The notes below the pieces were generated by a model. That model had not been told where the DNA came from, did not search any database, and worked only from the letters and a program-made list of their open reading frames with translations. A stretch of 64,000 bases of DNA from Acetilactobacillus jinshanensis_A (GTDB lineage Bacteria; Bacillota; Bacilli; Lactobacillales; Lactobacillaceae). Where the stretch lies: NCBI GenBank assembly GCA_043289735.1, contig CP171343.1, forward strand, positions 124,001 to 188,000, given 5' to 3'. Below, piece after piece: positions 8,356 to 17,916 of this stretch (positions are counted from its first letter, which is position 1; the number at the start of each line of letters is the position of its first letter). A program made the position numbers and the translations under genes.

Positions 8356-9087
8356 TTGAGTAAAAAGTACTACGCCGTTAAGAAAGGACCTAAGCCTGGA
8401 CTGTATACGGATTGGCCGACCGTTCAGAAAATGCTGACGGGCTATTCCAAGCCTAAGTTTAGAGGCTTTAATCATAAACGGGCCGCCGTGGAGTACCTTC
8501 ACGGGACGACGCCTCCGTTAGCTATAGATACCGTTACCGTCTATACTGACGGGGGCTCTCGAAACCACGGAAACCGCCGTCATCAGCACGTCAAAGCTAA
8601 CGATAAGTCCGCTTGGGCCTTTTTGATCGTTATCAACGGGAAAGAATATTCCGGAACCGGCTTTGAATGGGGCGCCACCAATAACCGGATGGAAATGATG
8701 GCGCTGGTTCAAGCGCTTAAGTGGCTTTTATCGCGTCATCTTAATCACGCTTCGATTACCGAAGTCGCCGATTCTCGCTACCTGTTGAACGCGGTGACTA
8801 AAGGCTGGATCTACGGATGGCATCAGCACGGCTGGCGATTAAGTAGCGGCGGTCCCTTAAAGAACGCCGGACTTTGGAAAGTCATGTACGGATTGCTTCG
8901 GCAATTTTACCACCTTAAATTTAAATGGACCAAGGGCCACGCTAATAATCGAGGTAATAATTTCGTGGATCATTACCTTAATCAGACTATGGATCATCAT
9001 TCCACTAAGCCCCATATTATTCACGGCTCAAATTCAATCGAAGACATTAAGCGCGATTTACGAAGGAAAGGCTTTTTACAAAATTAA
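8356..9087 (+). CDS. rnhA: Ribonuclease HI with N-terminal viroplasmin (hybrid-binding) domain
   Basis: A 243-residue enzyme that cleaves RNA in RNA-DNA hybrids. Residues 1-50 (KKYYAVKKGPKPGLYTDWPT) are the caulimovirus-VI-like hybrid-binding domain. The RNase H domain follows, with all metal ligands visible: D65 (YTDGGS), E113 (NNRMEM), D139 (ADSRYL) and D205 (NNFVDHY), plus H195. Start is TTG 8356 with GAAGGTGA upstream. Relatives are usually near this length. It is monocistronic between a terminator and the acetyltransferase. Confidence 0.95.
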   Translation: MSKKYYAVKKGPKPGLYTDWPTVQKMLTGYSKPKFRGFNHKRAAVEYLHGTTPPLAIDTVTVYTDGGSRNHGNRRHQHVKANDKSAWAFLIVINGKEYSGTGFEWGATNNRMEMMALVQALKWLLSRHLNHASITEVADSRYLLNAVTKGWIYGWHQHGWRLSSGGPLKNAGLWKVMYGLLRQFYHLKFKWTKGHANNRGNNFVDHYLNQTMDHHSTKPHIIHGSNSIEDIKRDLRRKGFLQN

Positions 9088-9157
9088 AATTTTAAGCAAA
9101 ATGGATTATAATTAGGTTAACTAAATCAAAACGATTAGATAAGAAGCGTGATTAATA

Positions 9158-9742
9158 ATGTTAACCGAACGTGAAAAGATGACGGCGGGTAAACCGTATA
9201 ATCAGTACGATCCAGAATTACAGTCCCGTCGGAAATATATTCGGCAAAAATTAGGCCAGATTAACTTTTTAACCGATAATGACGAACGAAATAATGAATT
9301 AGCTAATTTATTCGGTGACTGCGGTAAAGATTTGTTCATCGAGACCGGGATCGAATTTGATTATGGCTATAATATTCACATTGGGAACCGCTTTTACGGT
9401 AATTATCATTTAACGTTGTTGGATACCTGTCCGATTACGATCGGTGATAATTGTTATTTAGGCCCGGACGTCGGCATGTATACACCGGTTCATCCGATTG
9501 ATCCGAAGCAGCGTGAAGATGACGTTGAACTGGGTCAGCCCATTAACATTGGTAATAACGTCTGGATGGGCGGCCACGTCACCATCCTGCCCGGTGTTAA
9601 AATCGGTGATAATGACGTTATCGGTGCCGGGACCGTCGTTACTAAGTCTTTCGGCCCGAACGTCATTATCGTTGGTAATCCAGGTCACGTTATCCGAAAG
9701 ATTAAACCCGATAATGATAAATCGAAACGTCATAAGAAATAA
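9158..9742 (+). CDS. Sugar O-acetyltransferase (maltose/galactoside acetyltransferase, left-handed beta-helix)
   Basis: A 194-residue acetyl-CoA-dependent hexapeptide acyltransferase. It shows MTAGKPYNQYDPEL at the N-terminus (Mac domain), hexapeptide repeats from about residue 70 (IHIGNRFYGNYHLTLLDTCPI), the catalytic His in YTPVHPID near residue 112, and GNNVWMGGHVTILPGVKIG. Such enzymes acetylate maltose, glucose or galactosides. ATG 9158 follows AGAAGCG. It ends in a strong terminator and appears intact. Confidence 0.9.
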   Translation: MLTEREKMTAGKPYNQYDPELQSRRKYIRQKLGQINFLTDNDERNNELANLFGDCGKDLFIETGIEFDYGYNIHIGNRFYGNYHLTLLDTCPITIGDNCYLGPDVGMYTPVHPIDPKQREDDVELGQPINIGNNVWMGGHVTILPGVKIGDNDVIGAGTVVTKSFGPNVIIVGNPGHVIRKIKPDNDKSKRHKK

Positions 9743-9753
9743 GTAAATTAAAG

Positions 9754-9778
9754 GGCCGCTTTTCGGCGGCTTTTTTGT
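9754..9778 (+). terminator. Rho-independent terminator after the acetyltransferase
   Basis: GGCCGC / GCGGCT-type GC stem with a TTTTC loop region, followed by TTTTTTGTTT. Confidence 0.8.
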
Positions 9779-9849
9779 TTACCCGCTAGATGTGTGTATA
9801 ATGTTTATTGTATGTTAATATTAATTGATTCCTAGAGGAGGAACCTTAT

Positions 9850-11433
9850 ATCTTTAAGCGCAAACGAATTGATAAGTTGGTCTTTATTCCCACCGTTATC
9901 CTGTTCTTCGTTATTTCAGCCATTTTGATTGCCGGGGGCTCGTCTTTACAAGGCTTTCTAGCTAATATCTTGCACTGGATCTCTACCAATATGGGCTGGG
10001 GATACATGTGGATCTATGTGATCAACTTTATCTTCTTTGCTTATCTGTTAATCAGTAAATACGGTAAAATTCGTTTTGGTAAACGAAACGAAAAGCCGGA
10101 ATACAGTACGTTCCAATGGGGCAGTATGGTCTTCGCGACCGCCATCGACGCCAGTATCTTAATGTTAAGTATCGTTGATCCGCTGCGTTACCTTCAGGAC
10201 CCGCCGTTCGGGGCTAAACCGTTTTCGAACACCGCCTACGATGTTTCTCATATGTACGGTCAATTTAACTGGGGCCCGATGGCCTGGTTAATGTTTGCGG
10301 CTCCGACCATTGCGATCGGTTATGTAATGTACAAGAAAAAGCGCAAGGTCCAGTCCTTAAGTAACGCCATTACCGTTTTAGACGGTGACGGCTTTTGGAA
10401 GACGATTTTGCGCCGGATCGTTGATATCGTCGTGGTCTTTGGTATCATGGGCGGTGTCGGTGCCAGTGTCGGTTTAGAAATTCCGGTAATTTCCAAGACG
10501 TTGAGTATTTTGACCGGCTTGCATGATAACTTAGGCTTAAAGACCGAATTGTTCGCCGTCTTGTTCGTGATCTTTACCGTAACCGTCTTTAAAGGCTTGA
10601 ACGGTGGAATTAATCGTTTAAGCAACGCCCATATTTGGACCGCCATTATTTTCCTAGCCATCGTTCTGTTAGTGGGCCCGACGGTTTATATTTTAAATTC
10701 GGAAACCAACAGCTTAGGAATGTTAGTCCAGAAGTTTATTCCAATGGGTACTAATACGGTACCGAACGGTAAGCCCGGTGTGGCTCAGCAGGAAACCATC
10801 TTCTACTGGGGCTGGTGGTTAAGTTACATGCCGTTCATGGGCTTATTCATCGCCCGGATTTCACGAGGCCGAACCATTCGTCAGATTTTGATTGGGATGC
10901 TGACCTTTGGTGCCTTAGGCTGTATGAGCTTTTACGCCATCTTAGGTGGCTACTCGTTATGGCTGCAGAAGACCGGGGTCGTTAATCTAGTTCATATCTT
11001 GAACACCCAGGGTCAGGCCGCCGTAATTGCCGCCGTCATTTCCACTTTGCCGTTCAAGATGATTATGTTCGCGATTTACTGTATTTCGTGCTTTATCTTC
11101 CTGGCAACCACGATTTCCAGTTCGGCATTCGTTCTGTCGTCGTTTACTAGTCTAAAGTTAAAAGCCGATCAGGAACCGAGCCGAATTAACCGAATGACCT
11201 GGGTCGTGGTCTTCGTCATCTTTAGCTTTAGCCTAGTGGTCGTCGGTGGTTTCCAAACCGTTCAGACGTTCTGTACGATTGCCGGATTTCCGGTACTGTT
11301 CATCTTCCCGCTGCTGTTAGCGTCGATTGTTAAGATGCTGCACGGTGACCGAGCGTTAATACGTTTAAGCAGGTCGCAGGCATCCGGTTCGCAGGTTTAT
11401 GTCACGCCGTCAGCGACGTCGTCGTCGAAATGA
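9850..11433 (+). CDS. BCCT-family betaine/carnitine/choline transporter with ATC at the expected start
   Basis: Sodium-coupled osmolyte uptake carrier with twelve membrane segments. It carries GWGYMWIYVINF early and the family signature FYWGWWLSYMPFMGLFIARISRGRT. A strong AGGAGG (9836-9841) sits 8 bases before ATC at 9850, from which the frame reads FKRKRIDKLVFIPTV, a normal BCCT N-terminus; no ATG is there. The first conventional start is a TTG at 9877 without a ribosome-binding site. Near the C-terminus the frame slips: an alternative frame encodes an Arg-rich tail (RRFMSRRQRRRRRNDLRAWA) ending at 11476, as in relatives. It may be a recent pseudogene or use AUC initiation. Confidence 0.8.
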   Translation: MFKRKRIDKLVFIPTVILFFVISAILIAGGSSLQGFLANILHWISTNMGWGYMWIYVINFIFFAYLLISKYGKIRFGKRNEKPEYSTFQWGSMVFATAIDASILMLSIVDPLRYLQDPPFGAKPFSNTAYDVSHMYGQFNWGPMAWLMFAAPTIAIGYVMYKKKRKVQSLSNAITVLDGDGFWKTILRRIVDIVVVFGIMGGVGASVGLEIPVISKTLSILTGLHDNLGLKTELFAVLFVIFTVTVFKGLNGGINRLSNAHIWTAIIFLAIVLLVGPTVYILNSETNSLGMLVQKFIPMGTNTVPNGKPGVAQQETIFYWGWWLSYMPFMGLFIARISRGRTIRQILIGMLTFGALGCMSFYAILGGYSLWLQKTGVVNLVHILNTQGQAAVIAAVISTLPFKMIMFAIYCISCFIFLATTISSSAFVLSSFTSLKLKADQEPSRINRMTWVVVFVIFSFSLVVVGGFQTVQTFCTIAGFPVLFIFPLLLASIVKMLHGDRALIRLSRSQASGSQVYVTPSATSSSK

Positions 11434-11501
11434 TTTACGAGCTTGGGCTCGTGAGACTTCTAAAGATAAAGATTAAAAGTAAAAAATAATAAAGGTAAAT
11501 A

Positions 11502-12433
11502 ATGAAAAAAGTATTAATTCCTACTAATTATAAGAAGTTTTAACGAAAATCTTAAAACAGCACGGTTTACAACCAATCTGCTTGACTGACCAAAAGCCAA
11601 AAACTATCTTATCTCAGGCTTCCGACATTAGCGGAGCTTTGTTGTTGGTTGACCCGTTTCCAGCTTCTTTAATGAAGAAGTTACCAAACTTAAAGATTGC
11701 CGCCCGGTTAGGCGTTGGATATGACAATGTTGATTATCGGGGTGCTGAACAATTAGGCGTTTGGACCACTCATACGCCAGGCGGTAACGCAATTTCGGTC
11801 GCTGAAAATACGGTGGCTGATATTTTAGTCTTGTCCAAGCGGCTATTTACTACCTCTTCCTTGATGCGGGGCGAGCAACCGATCGCTAATTACCAGCCTC
11901 AGATTTTAGCCGGTAAGACCGTGGGGATCGTGGGCTTCGGTCACATTGCCCGTCAGGTGATTAAGATGCTATCCGGCTTTGGCGTTCAGATTTTGATCTG
12001 GGATCGTCACCCGAAGACTTCGAAGTACGGTAAGTTCGTAGATTGGAAGACCTTATTTAAGGAATCTGATTTCGTAAGTCTGCATATTCCAGCAACGCCC
12101 GATACGAAGCATTGCGTTAACATGAAGACCTTTAAAATGATGAAAAAGAGCGCCTTTATCGTTAACTTCGGCCGGGGTGAATTGATTAACCAGACCGATA
12201 TGGTCAACGCTTTAAAGCAGCATGAAATCAAAGGTGCTGCCTTGGACGTTTTCGAAAAGGAACCGTTACCGAAGTAGAGTCAGCTTCGTCAGTTACCAAA
12301 CGTCTTCATGACGCCGCATTGTGCCGGTAATACCGTCGAAGCCCATCAAAAGATCGCTAAAATGGCTGACTAAGACGTCATTCGAGCATTAAACGGTAAA
12401 GATCCTCTGCATTCGGTTAACGATCCTAAATAA
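11502..12433 (+). pseudogene. D-2-hydroxyacid (phosphoglycerate-type) dehydrogenase, broken
   Basis: NAD-dependent 2-hydroxyacid dehydrogenase family. ATG 11502 starts well (KKVLIPTNY), but a frameshift at about 11535 gives a TAA. The main frame from about 11540 to 12274 holds ARLGVGYDNVD, the Rossmann motif GIVGFGHIARQV, NFGRGELIN and ALDVFEKEPLP. It is then cut by TAG at 12275-12277, where relatives read PK-E-S. Translation of the remainder continues in frame (LPNVFMTPHCAGNTVEAH) with a second nonsense TAA at 12371-12373. One frameshift and two stops make this a clear pseudogene. Confidence 0.9.
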
Positions 12434-12535
12434 TTCATTAATGTTACCAGAATCACCACTATATAAATAAATTCATTACAATTCTTTTTTATTTATATCT
12501 TTAAAGCTTTTTAGATTTTATATTTAATTTCTAAA

Positions 12536-13354
12536 TTAGTCAGCATCTTTAACCCAGTCTGGCATAAATTTCTTATCGTACTTATGATCCTGAGAAGTTA
12601 ATAACCACGGACCGTTCTTGGTGATGGCTAAGGTAGCTTCGTATTGAGCGGACTTAGTACCATCGGCACTCATGTAGTAGGTCCAGTCATCTTTCTTGAC
12701 GTAATGTTCTTTGATGTGCCAAGTGCCGCCTAAGATAACCATCGGTTCAACGGTGAAGGTCATGCCGGGACGGATTAATAAGCCTTGGCCCGGAGTACCG
12801 TAAGCCGGAACGTTTGGCTTTTCATGAATGGAAGGCTGAATTCCGTGGCCGATTAATTCACGAACGTCACCCATGTGGTTGACGTCTTCGATGTAATGCT
12901 GGCAAGCGTGGCCGACGTCACCTAAACGGTTGCCGGGCTGGGCTTTTTCGATTCCCTTGTACATACCGTCATGGCAAACCTTCATTAATTTGTCAACGTC
13001 TTGAGAGCATTTACCGACACCGTAGCACCAGCAGGAATCACTTTCGAAGCCCTTATAGTTGACACACATGTCGACTTTGCAAACGTCGTCATCTTTAAGC
13101 TTTAAGCCTTTACGCGGAATTCCGTGGGCGACTTCGTTATTGATGGAAATACAGGTGGCGTATTTATAGCCATCAAAACCGATCTGGGATGGAAAAGCAC
13201 CGTGTTCACGAATGTAATGATTAGCGAATTCTTCGATATCCCAGGTATCGATACCCGGTTTAATTAATTTGTGTAAGCCCCTGTGGACACCGGCTAAAAT
13301 TTGGCCGGATTTCCACATCATTTTGATTTCACGAGGGGATTTTAACGTAATCAA
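12536..13354 (-). CDS. map: Methionine aminopeptidase, type I
   Basis: Removes initiator methionine from nascent proteins; essential. 272 residues. Metal ligands are visible: the two Asp in KVDMCVNYKGFESDSCW, His in IGHGIQPSIHEKP, Glu in FTVEPM and Glu in AQYEATLAI. AHGIP holds the conserved substrate-binding His. The start is TTG at 13354, 9 bases after AAAGGAG. Slightly longer than the classical 250-residue form, as in other lactobacilli. No damage seen. Confidence 0.95.
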   Translation of the reverse strand: MITLKSPREIKMMWKSGQILAGVHRGLHKLIKPGIDTWDIEEFANHYIREHGAFPSQIGFDGYKYATCISINNEVAHGIPRKGLKLKDDDVCKVDMCVNYKGFESDSCWCYGVGKCSQDVDKLMKVCHDGMYKGIEKAQPGNRLGDVGHACQHYIEDVNHMGDVRELIGHGIQPSIHEKPNVPAYGTPGQGLLIRPGMTFTVEPMVILGGTWHIKEHYVKKDDWTYYMSADGTKSAQYEATLAITKNGPWLLTSQDHKYDKKFMPDWVKDAD

Positions 13355-13492
13355 AATTTAAGTCTCCTTTAAAATATATCTCACCACTTATTATAACAGT
13401 CGTTAAACTACTGACATTTAATTAGTTATCGTTTATCCTAGTAAATGTACGCTAAATTAATCGAAACACATACACATAAAGGAAATGATCTC

Positions 13493-14375
13493 GTGAGTAA
13501 ATGGATGCAGCACACCGTTGAACTGATCGTTGCCTGCGTGGCTCTGATCGGTGTAGCGGTCTTCTATAATACTTATCAGATTAGTATGAATGGCCATCCT
13601 CATCATTATCATTTGCGGACGGCGCGCCAGGTATTCCAACGCTTTATTTTCATGGCTTACAAGGTTCCTCCCGTTCAACGGATCATTTGATTAATACTGC
13701 CGCCCGAACGGACGGTCAGCGGGCCATGATTATTAACGTTGATCGAAACGGTCGCTTAAATTGCCGTGGCAGTATTCGTGGTAACATGCGTCACCCCTTA
13801 GTCCAGGTTAACTTCTTGGACAACATGGCCCCGGTTAGTACTCAAGTCAAGTGGACCCACAATATTTTAATGTTAAAAAGTCGAGTTATCACATTAATAG
13901 TTATAACGCTGTGGCTCATTCGGCAGGGGCGGTTACCGTATTGGATACCACTGATAAATATAATGGTCAAAAAAACGTTGTCCACCTACGTCGATTTGCT
14001 TCAATTGCCGGGCCTTATGATGGGGTGATTGGTATAAACGATCGTCCAAATCAGAATACTATTAGCCAAAATGGCAAGCCACAGATCTTTAGGCGCGGGA
14101 ATCGCTGGTATCCTGGTTATAGCCAGTTGGTTCAAGATAGTCGTCATTTTCCCAAAGATGTTAAGGTCTTAAATATCTACGGTCGACTCGATCGGGAAGT
14201 AAATAATGATGGTTACGTTACTAACGTTTCGGCTCAATCGTTAAAGTACTTGTTAAAGGGTCGAGATGACGACTACGAAGAGGTCCCCATTTATGGTCGC
14301 TATGCTGAGCATAGTTTACTTCACCATAATTCTGTGGTTGACCGAATCGTTAATCGCTTTATTTTTAATGAATAA
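13493..14375 (+). pseudogene. DUF915-type alpha/beta hydrolase, frameshifted
   Basis: Members are secreted or membrane-anchored alpha/beta hydrolases of unknown substrate. GTG 13493 after AAAGGAA starts an N-terminal anchor (ELIVACVALIGVAVFY). The frame slips at about 13625; the next frame gives GIPTLYFHGLQGSSRSTDHL, the expected oxyanion-hole region. It slips again at about 13865 to a frame containing AVAHSAGAVT (nucleophile elbow), SIAGPYDGVIG and KVLNIYGRL, ending at 14375 with HNSVVDRIVNRF. All catalytic blocks are present but in three frames. Pseudogene unless assembly errors are responsible. Confidence 0.8.
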
Positions 14376-14391
14376 TTAACTTGTTTTTACT

Positions 14392-14420
14392 TTCACATTA
14401 AATCTATTTTAGGGTATAAT
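14392..14420 (+). promoter_or_regulatory. Promoter of the MFS relic
   Basis: TTCACA (14392-14397), 17 bases, TATAAT (14415-14420), well placed for the gene starting at 14469. Confidence 0.55.
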
Positions 14421-14468
14421 AAAATTGGAGTTACTTTATAATGATTATAAATTAGAAGGTGGAAATAG

Positions 14469-15624
14469 ATGAAAAAACAAAATACCGCACTTGACTTGGA
14501 AGGCCATAAGTATAATTTAATGGCCTTCGTTCTGGTCTTACTGTTCGGCAGTTTCTTTATGTCGATCAGTCAGTCTTCCATGTCGACGGCTTATCCGACC
14601 ATGATGAAGTCGTTCGGGATTTCAGCTAGTACCGTTCAATGGTTAACGACCGGCCTGATGATCGTCATGTGTGTCATGATGCCGGCTAGTCCGTGGCTCT
14701 TGAATAACGTTAAGTTTAAGAAGCTATTTATGGGGATTCTGGTAACGTTCGACGTCGGCACGTTAATTATTTTCGTGGCTCCGAACTTTGCGACCGTGAT
14801 CGTGGGCCGAACGTTAGAAGCCATTGCCATGGGAGTTTTATTCCCGTCATTTCAGTCCGTTCTGCTGTACATTACCCCGAAGAAACGTCGGGGTAGCGTT
14901 ATGGGCTTAGCTGGATTGGTTCTAGGCTCCGCTTTAGCCTGTGGACCGGTCGTTTCCGGTGGCGTGGCCTCTTCATGTTCTTCATGTTCTTTATTAAAGA
15001 TGTTATGCCCCATAAGAGAAGTCATTTGGACGTTTTAAGCATTATTTATTCAATTGGCTTAATCGGCATTTTATACTCTATTCGTTCACCGTCAGTTGAA
15101 TTTGAAGCAGCCGTTATTGAACCTTCGGGTTATGAAGGTCTTTAATTACGATTTAGCCGTTGGTTTAACCTGCTTGTCATACATTGCTTTGATTGTTAAC
15201 ACGATTATCGTTCCTTTGTATTACCAAAACGTCTTGCACACTGGTAAGCTGATTTCGGGTCTTGCCATGGCACCCGGTGCCATTTTTCTAAGTGTCCTTA
15301 ATCCGTATACCGGTCATTTAACCGGGACGATCGGTTTTAAGAAGACCATGTTGATCGGCATGACCATGATTAAGGTGGTAACGCCTTCGTTATGATGCCG
15401 TCAGTTACCATGGGTGCCGATTCCTTGCCGAAAGAATTGATTTCACACGGCACGGCTTTAATTACCACCATGCGGCAAATCTTCGGTTCCGTTGCCGTCG
15501 TGGTCGCTACGCTTATCTTAACTAACGTGGTTTTCATGCCGCATTTCTCTTGATCTTTGTCCTGGAAATTATCGGCATGATCATGGCTCTTATGATCAAG
15601 AACCCGAAGAAGGCGACTAAGTAA
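14469..15624 (+). pseudogene. MFS drug transporter (DHA2/EmrB-QacA type), deleted and frameshifted
   Basis: ATG 14469 has AGAAGGTGG upstream. The first 175 residues are normal for a DHA2 exporter (FFMSISQSSMSTAYPTMM, VGRTLEAIAMGVLFPSFQS, and motif C near LGSALACGPVVSGG). The frame breaks at about 14975. Later pieces appear in other frames: a segment at 15096-15395 (LPLYYQNVLHTG-like), then SHGTALITTMRQIFGSVAV, then FLLIFVLEIIGMIMALMIK ending at TAA 15622-15624. Several hundred bases of a normal ~470-codon gene are missing. Non-functional. Confidence 0.85.
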
Positions 15625-15809
15625 TGGCTTGCCATTCTAAAGTCTGGACCGTCATCTTCTTTATCTTTTATTTAGTTTTGTTTATCCTGGTCCTAAAAGG
15701 TATGAACATGATCGCGATGATCATGATGGCTTTTGGCATGTTGATGAGTGCGCTTATTAACATGATCGGTTCGTTTAGAAAAAAATTAAATTTAATGAAA
15801 GTAAATTAA
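15624..15809 (+). CDS. Small two-helix membrane protein downstream of the MFS relic
   Basis: 61 residues; two hydrophobic segments (VWTVIFFIFYLVLFILVL and IAMIMMAFGMLMSALINMIG) and a basic C-terminus. The ATG overlaps the last base of the TAA ending the MFS relic, indicating an operon with coupled translation. A strong terminator follows. Function unknown; it may have been an accessory to the transporter and may now be poorly expressed. Confidence 0.6.
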   Translation: MACHSKVWTVIFFIFYLVLFILVLKGMNMIAMIMMAFGMLMSALINMIGSFRKKLNLMKVN

Positions 15810-15812
15810 AAA

Positions 15813-15848
15813 CGCTTCAATTTATTATAAATTGAAGCGCTTTTTTTA
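15813..15848. terminator. Bidirectional terminator
   Basis: Perfect 12-bp stem CGCTTCAATTTA / TAAATTGAAGCG with a 3-base loop, T-run to 15847 and A-run on the other side. It serves the small membrane gene (+) and pepO (-). Confidence 0.92.
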
Positions 15849-15865
15849 TATTTTTAAAAAATTAA

Positions 15866-17785
15866 TTACCAGATCTTTACGCGGTCTTTTGGCGGTAAGT
15901 ACATGCCATCACCAGGTTTAACGTTAAAGGTCTTGTAGAAATCATCTAAGTTCTTAACCTGAACCTGAGCTCGTAATTCACTAGGGGCGTGAACATCGAT
16001 CGATAATAGTAATTTCTTGTGGGCCGAGGTCGATTTAGTTCGCCAGATGCGGGCCCAGTTAATGAAGAAGGCGGCTAGATCCGGATGAGCAGTCGATTTA
16101 GCAGCTTCTAAAGCACAGCTAAGGCCGCCGGCGTCGGCAATGTTTTCAGAAACGGTTAGTTTACCGTTGACTTTCTGGCCGGCGAACGGGATGCCGTTAA
16201 ATTCTTTGATCATCTTTTGAGCTCGTTGTTTGAAGTTGGCTTTATCGGTCTGGGTCCACCAGTTATTCATATTGCCGTATTTATCGAACTGGGAACCGTT
16301 GTTATCAAAGGCGTGCGAAATTTCGTGGGCCATTACGGCACCGATGCCACCGTAGTTAGCGCTGGCGGACTGTTTCAGGCTGTAGAACGGCGCTTGTAGG
16401 ATCGCGGCCGGAAAAACGATGATGTTCTTGAACGGGTGGTAATAGGCGTTGACTTCGTCGGCGCTCATTTCCCAGCGGGTACGCCGAACCGGTTTATTCC
16501 AGTGGTCGTACATGTCCTGAGTCGCGATCTGGGTAAATTTGATTAGGTTGCTTAAAATGGTGCCGCCCTCTGCAGTGGTCGTAACTTTGAACTTCTTGTA
16601 TAGCGGATCCAGATGATCAGGGTAGCCGACTTGCGGAATTAAACGGTCCAGTTTTTCGATCGCGTGCTGACGGGTGGGTTTGGTTAGCCATGTGTTATTG
16701 GCTAAACGCTTCTTATAAACGTCGATCATCTTATGAACCATTTTAAGAACGTCCGCTTTGGCTTTTGGACCGAAGTACTTATGGCCGTAGTAATTACCGA
16801 CGACCTGACTAAAGGTCCCGTCGGCTAAGTAGTAAGCGGCTTTCTTCTGGCTGACGGCCTTCTTTTGGCCGGATAATGCTCGTCCGTAAACGCTGCCGGT
16901 CTGCCGGAATTCTTCGGATAGGCAGCCGCTGCAGTCGATAACGATGTTAACTAACATCCAGTCCTTCATCATGCCGAAGTTCTTCGGGTTGACGATCTTA
17001 TCCATGACTTTGAAGTAGTTAGGTTCGGCCACGATCAGCTTCTTGGGTACGGTGCCGATCAAGGCTTTGATCTGGCCGGTTAAGTCGAGGTAAGAACTAG
17101 ACTTAGCAAAGTGGGCAAAGCTGTCCGGATTATAGATGTTGCGAATGTCAGCGGCTTCTTCGGAGCTCATAACGTGCGGCGCGATCATTCGATCGAACTT
17201 CTTCGCGTTTTCGACGATGTCGTGAGCGTCGGAGGCTGAATAGCCGGCTAAGATCAAAAGCTGCTGACTCATTTTAGTGAAGATTGGCATTAGCTTTTTA
17301 GCGGCGTGGTTGCCTTTCTTGTAATAAGTCTTATCGGGTAGGAATAGTCCCGGTCCGTAAGCAAATAGGGCGTTGACTTGGGCGTTCTTCATGTCAGCGT
17401 CGATGTCATAACCGTAGGGCAGGGGCATGCCGCTGAGTTCCCAGTCGGCTAAGTGAGCGTTAAGATCTTTAAGGGATGATAAACTTTCGACCTGATGAAG
17501 AATCGGTAACAACGGTTTATTGCCGTCGTCGTCACGCTTCTGAAAGTTAGTGGTCATGGCGTAGAACTTTTTGTATTCTTTCATTTCCGGCGTCTTCGGC
17601 TTCATTTTTCCGGATAATAACTTATCTGAATCGTGAATTAAGGTTTTATCGATTTGGTCGACCAGGTCGTTAAAGCCACCCGTTGCGGAGTGGTCAGCCG
17701 GAATCTTGGCGTGTTTGAGCCAGTTTCCGTTAACGGCCTGATAAAAATTATCTTTAAGTAGACTTTGATTAATTTGGTCTGACAT
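15866..17785 (-). CDS. pepO: Oligoendopeptidase PepO (M13 zinc metallopeptidase)
   Basis: A neprilysin-like cytoplasmic endopeptidase of 639 residues that trims oligopeptides. The zinc motif HEISH is at about residue 485 (VMAHEISHAFDNNG), the third ligand Glu is in SENIADAGG, the substrate loop is VNAYYHP, and the C-terminus ends in the usual conserved Trp. No signal peptide, as in lactobacillal PepO. ATG 17785 follows AAGGAGAC. Intact. With proline iminopeptidase and the S9 enzyme it makes up the remaining peptide breakdown in this window, since PepX and PepD are broken. Confidence 0.95.
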   Translation of the reverse strand: MSDQINQSLLKDNFYQAVNGNWLKHAKIPADHSATGGFNDLVDQIDKTLIHDSDKLLSGKMKPKTPEMKEYKKFYAMTTNFQKRDDDGNKPLLPILHQVESLSSLKDLNAHLADWELSGMPLPYGYDIDADMKNAQVNALFAYGPGLFLPDKTYYKKGNHAAKKLMPIFTKMSQQLLILAGYSASDAHDIVENAKKFDRMIAPHVMSSEEAADIRNIYNPDSFAHFAKSSSYLDLTGQIKALIGTVPKKLIVAEPNYFKVMDKIVNPKNFGMMKDWMLVNIVIDCSGCLSEEFRQTGSVYGRALSGQKKAVSQKKAAYYLADGTFSQVVGNYYGHKYFGPKAKADVLKMVHKMIDVYKKRLANNTWLTKPTRQHAIEKLDRLIPQVGYPDHLDPLYKKFKVTTTAEGGTILSNLIKFTQIATQDMYDHWNKPVRRTRWEMSADEVNAYYHPFKNIIVFPAAILQAPFYSLKQSASANYGGIGAVMAHEISHAFDNNGSQFDKYGNMNNWWTQTDKANFKQRAQKMIKEFNGIPFAGQKVNGKLTVSENIADAGGLSCALEAAKSTAHPDLAAFFINWARIWRTKSTSAHKKLLLSIDVHAPSELRAQVQVKNLDDFYKTFNVKPGDGMYLPPKDRVKIW

Positions 17786-17916
17786 ATTAAAGTCTCCTTA
17801 TTTTAAGTACTAACTATAGTATACAGTGTTTCTACTCGTTATGGTTATTCAAACGTTTTCCTAGGGTATAGAATGAGAATTGAAATACTTTCATAAGATT
17901 TCGAGATGAATTATTA

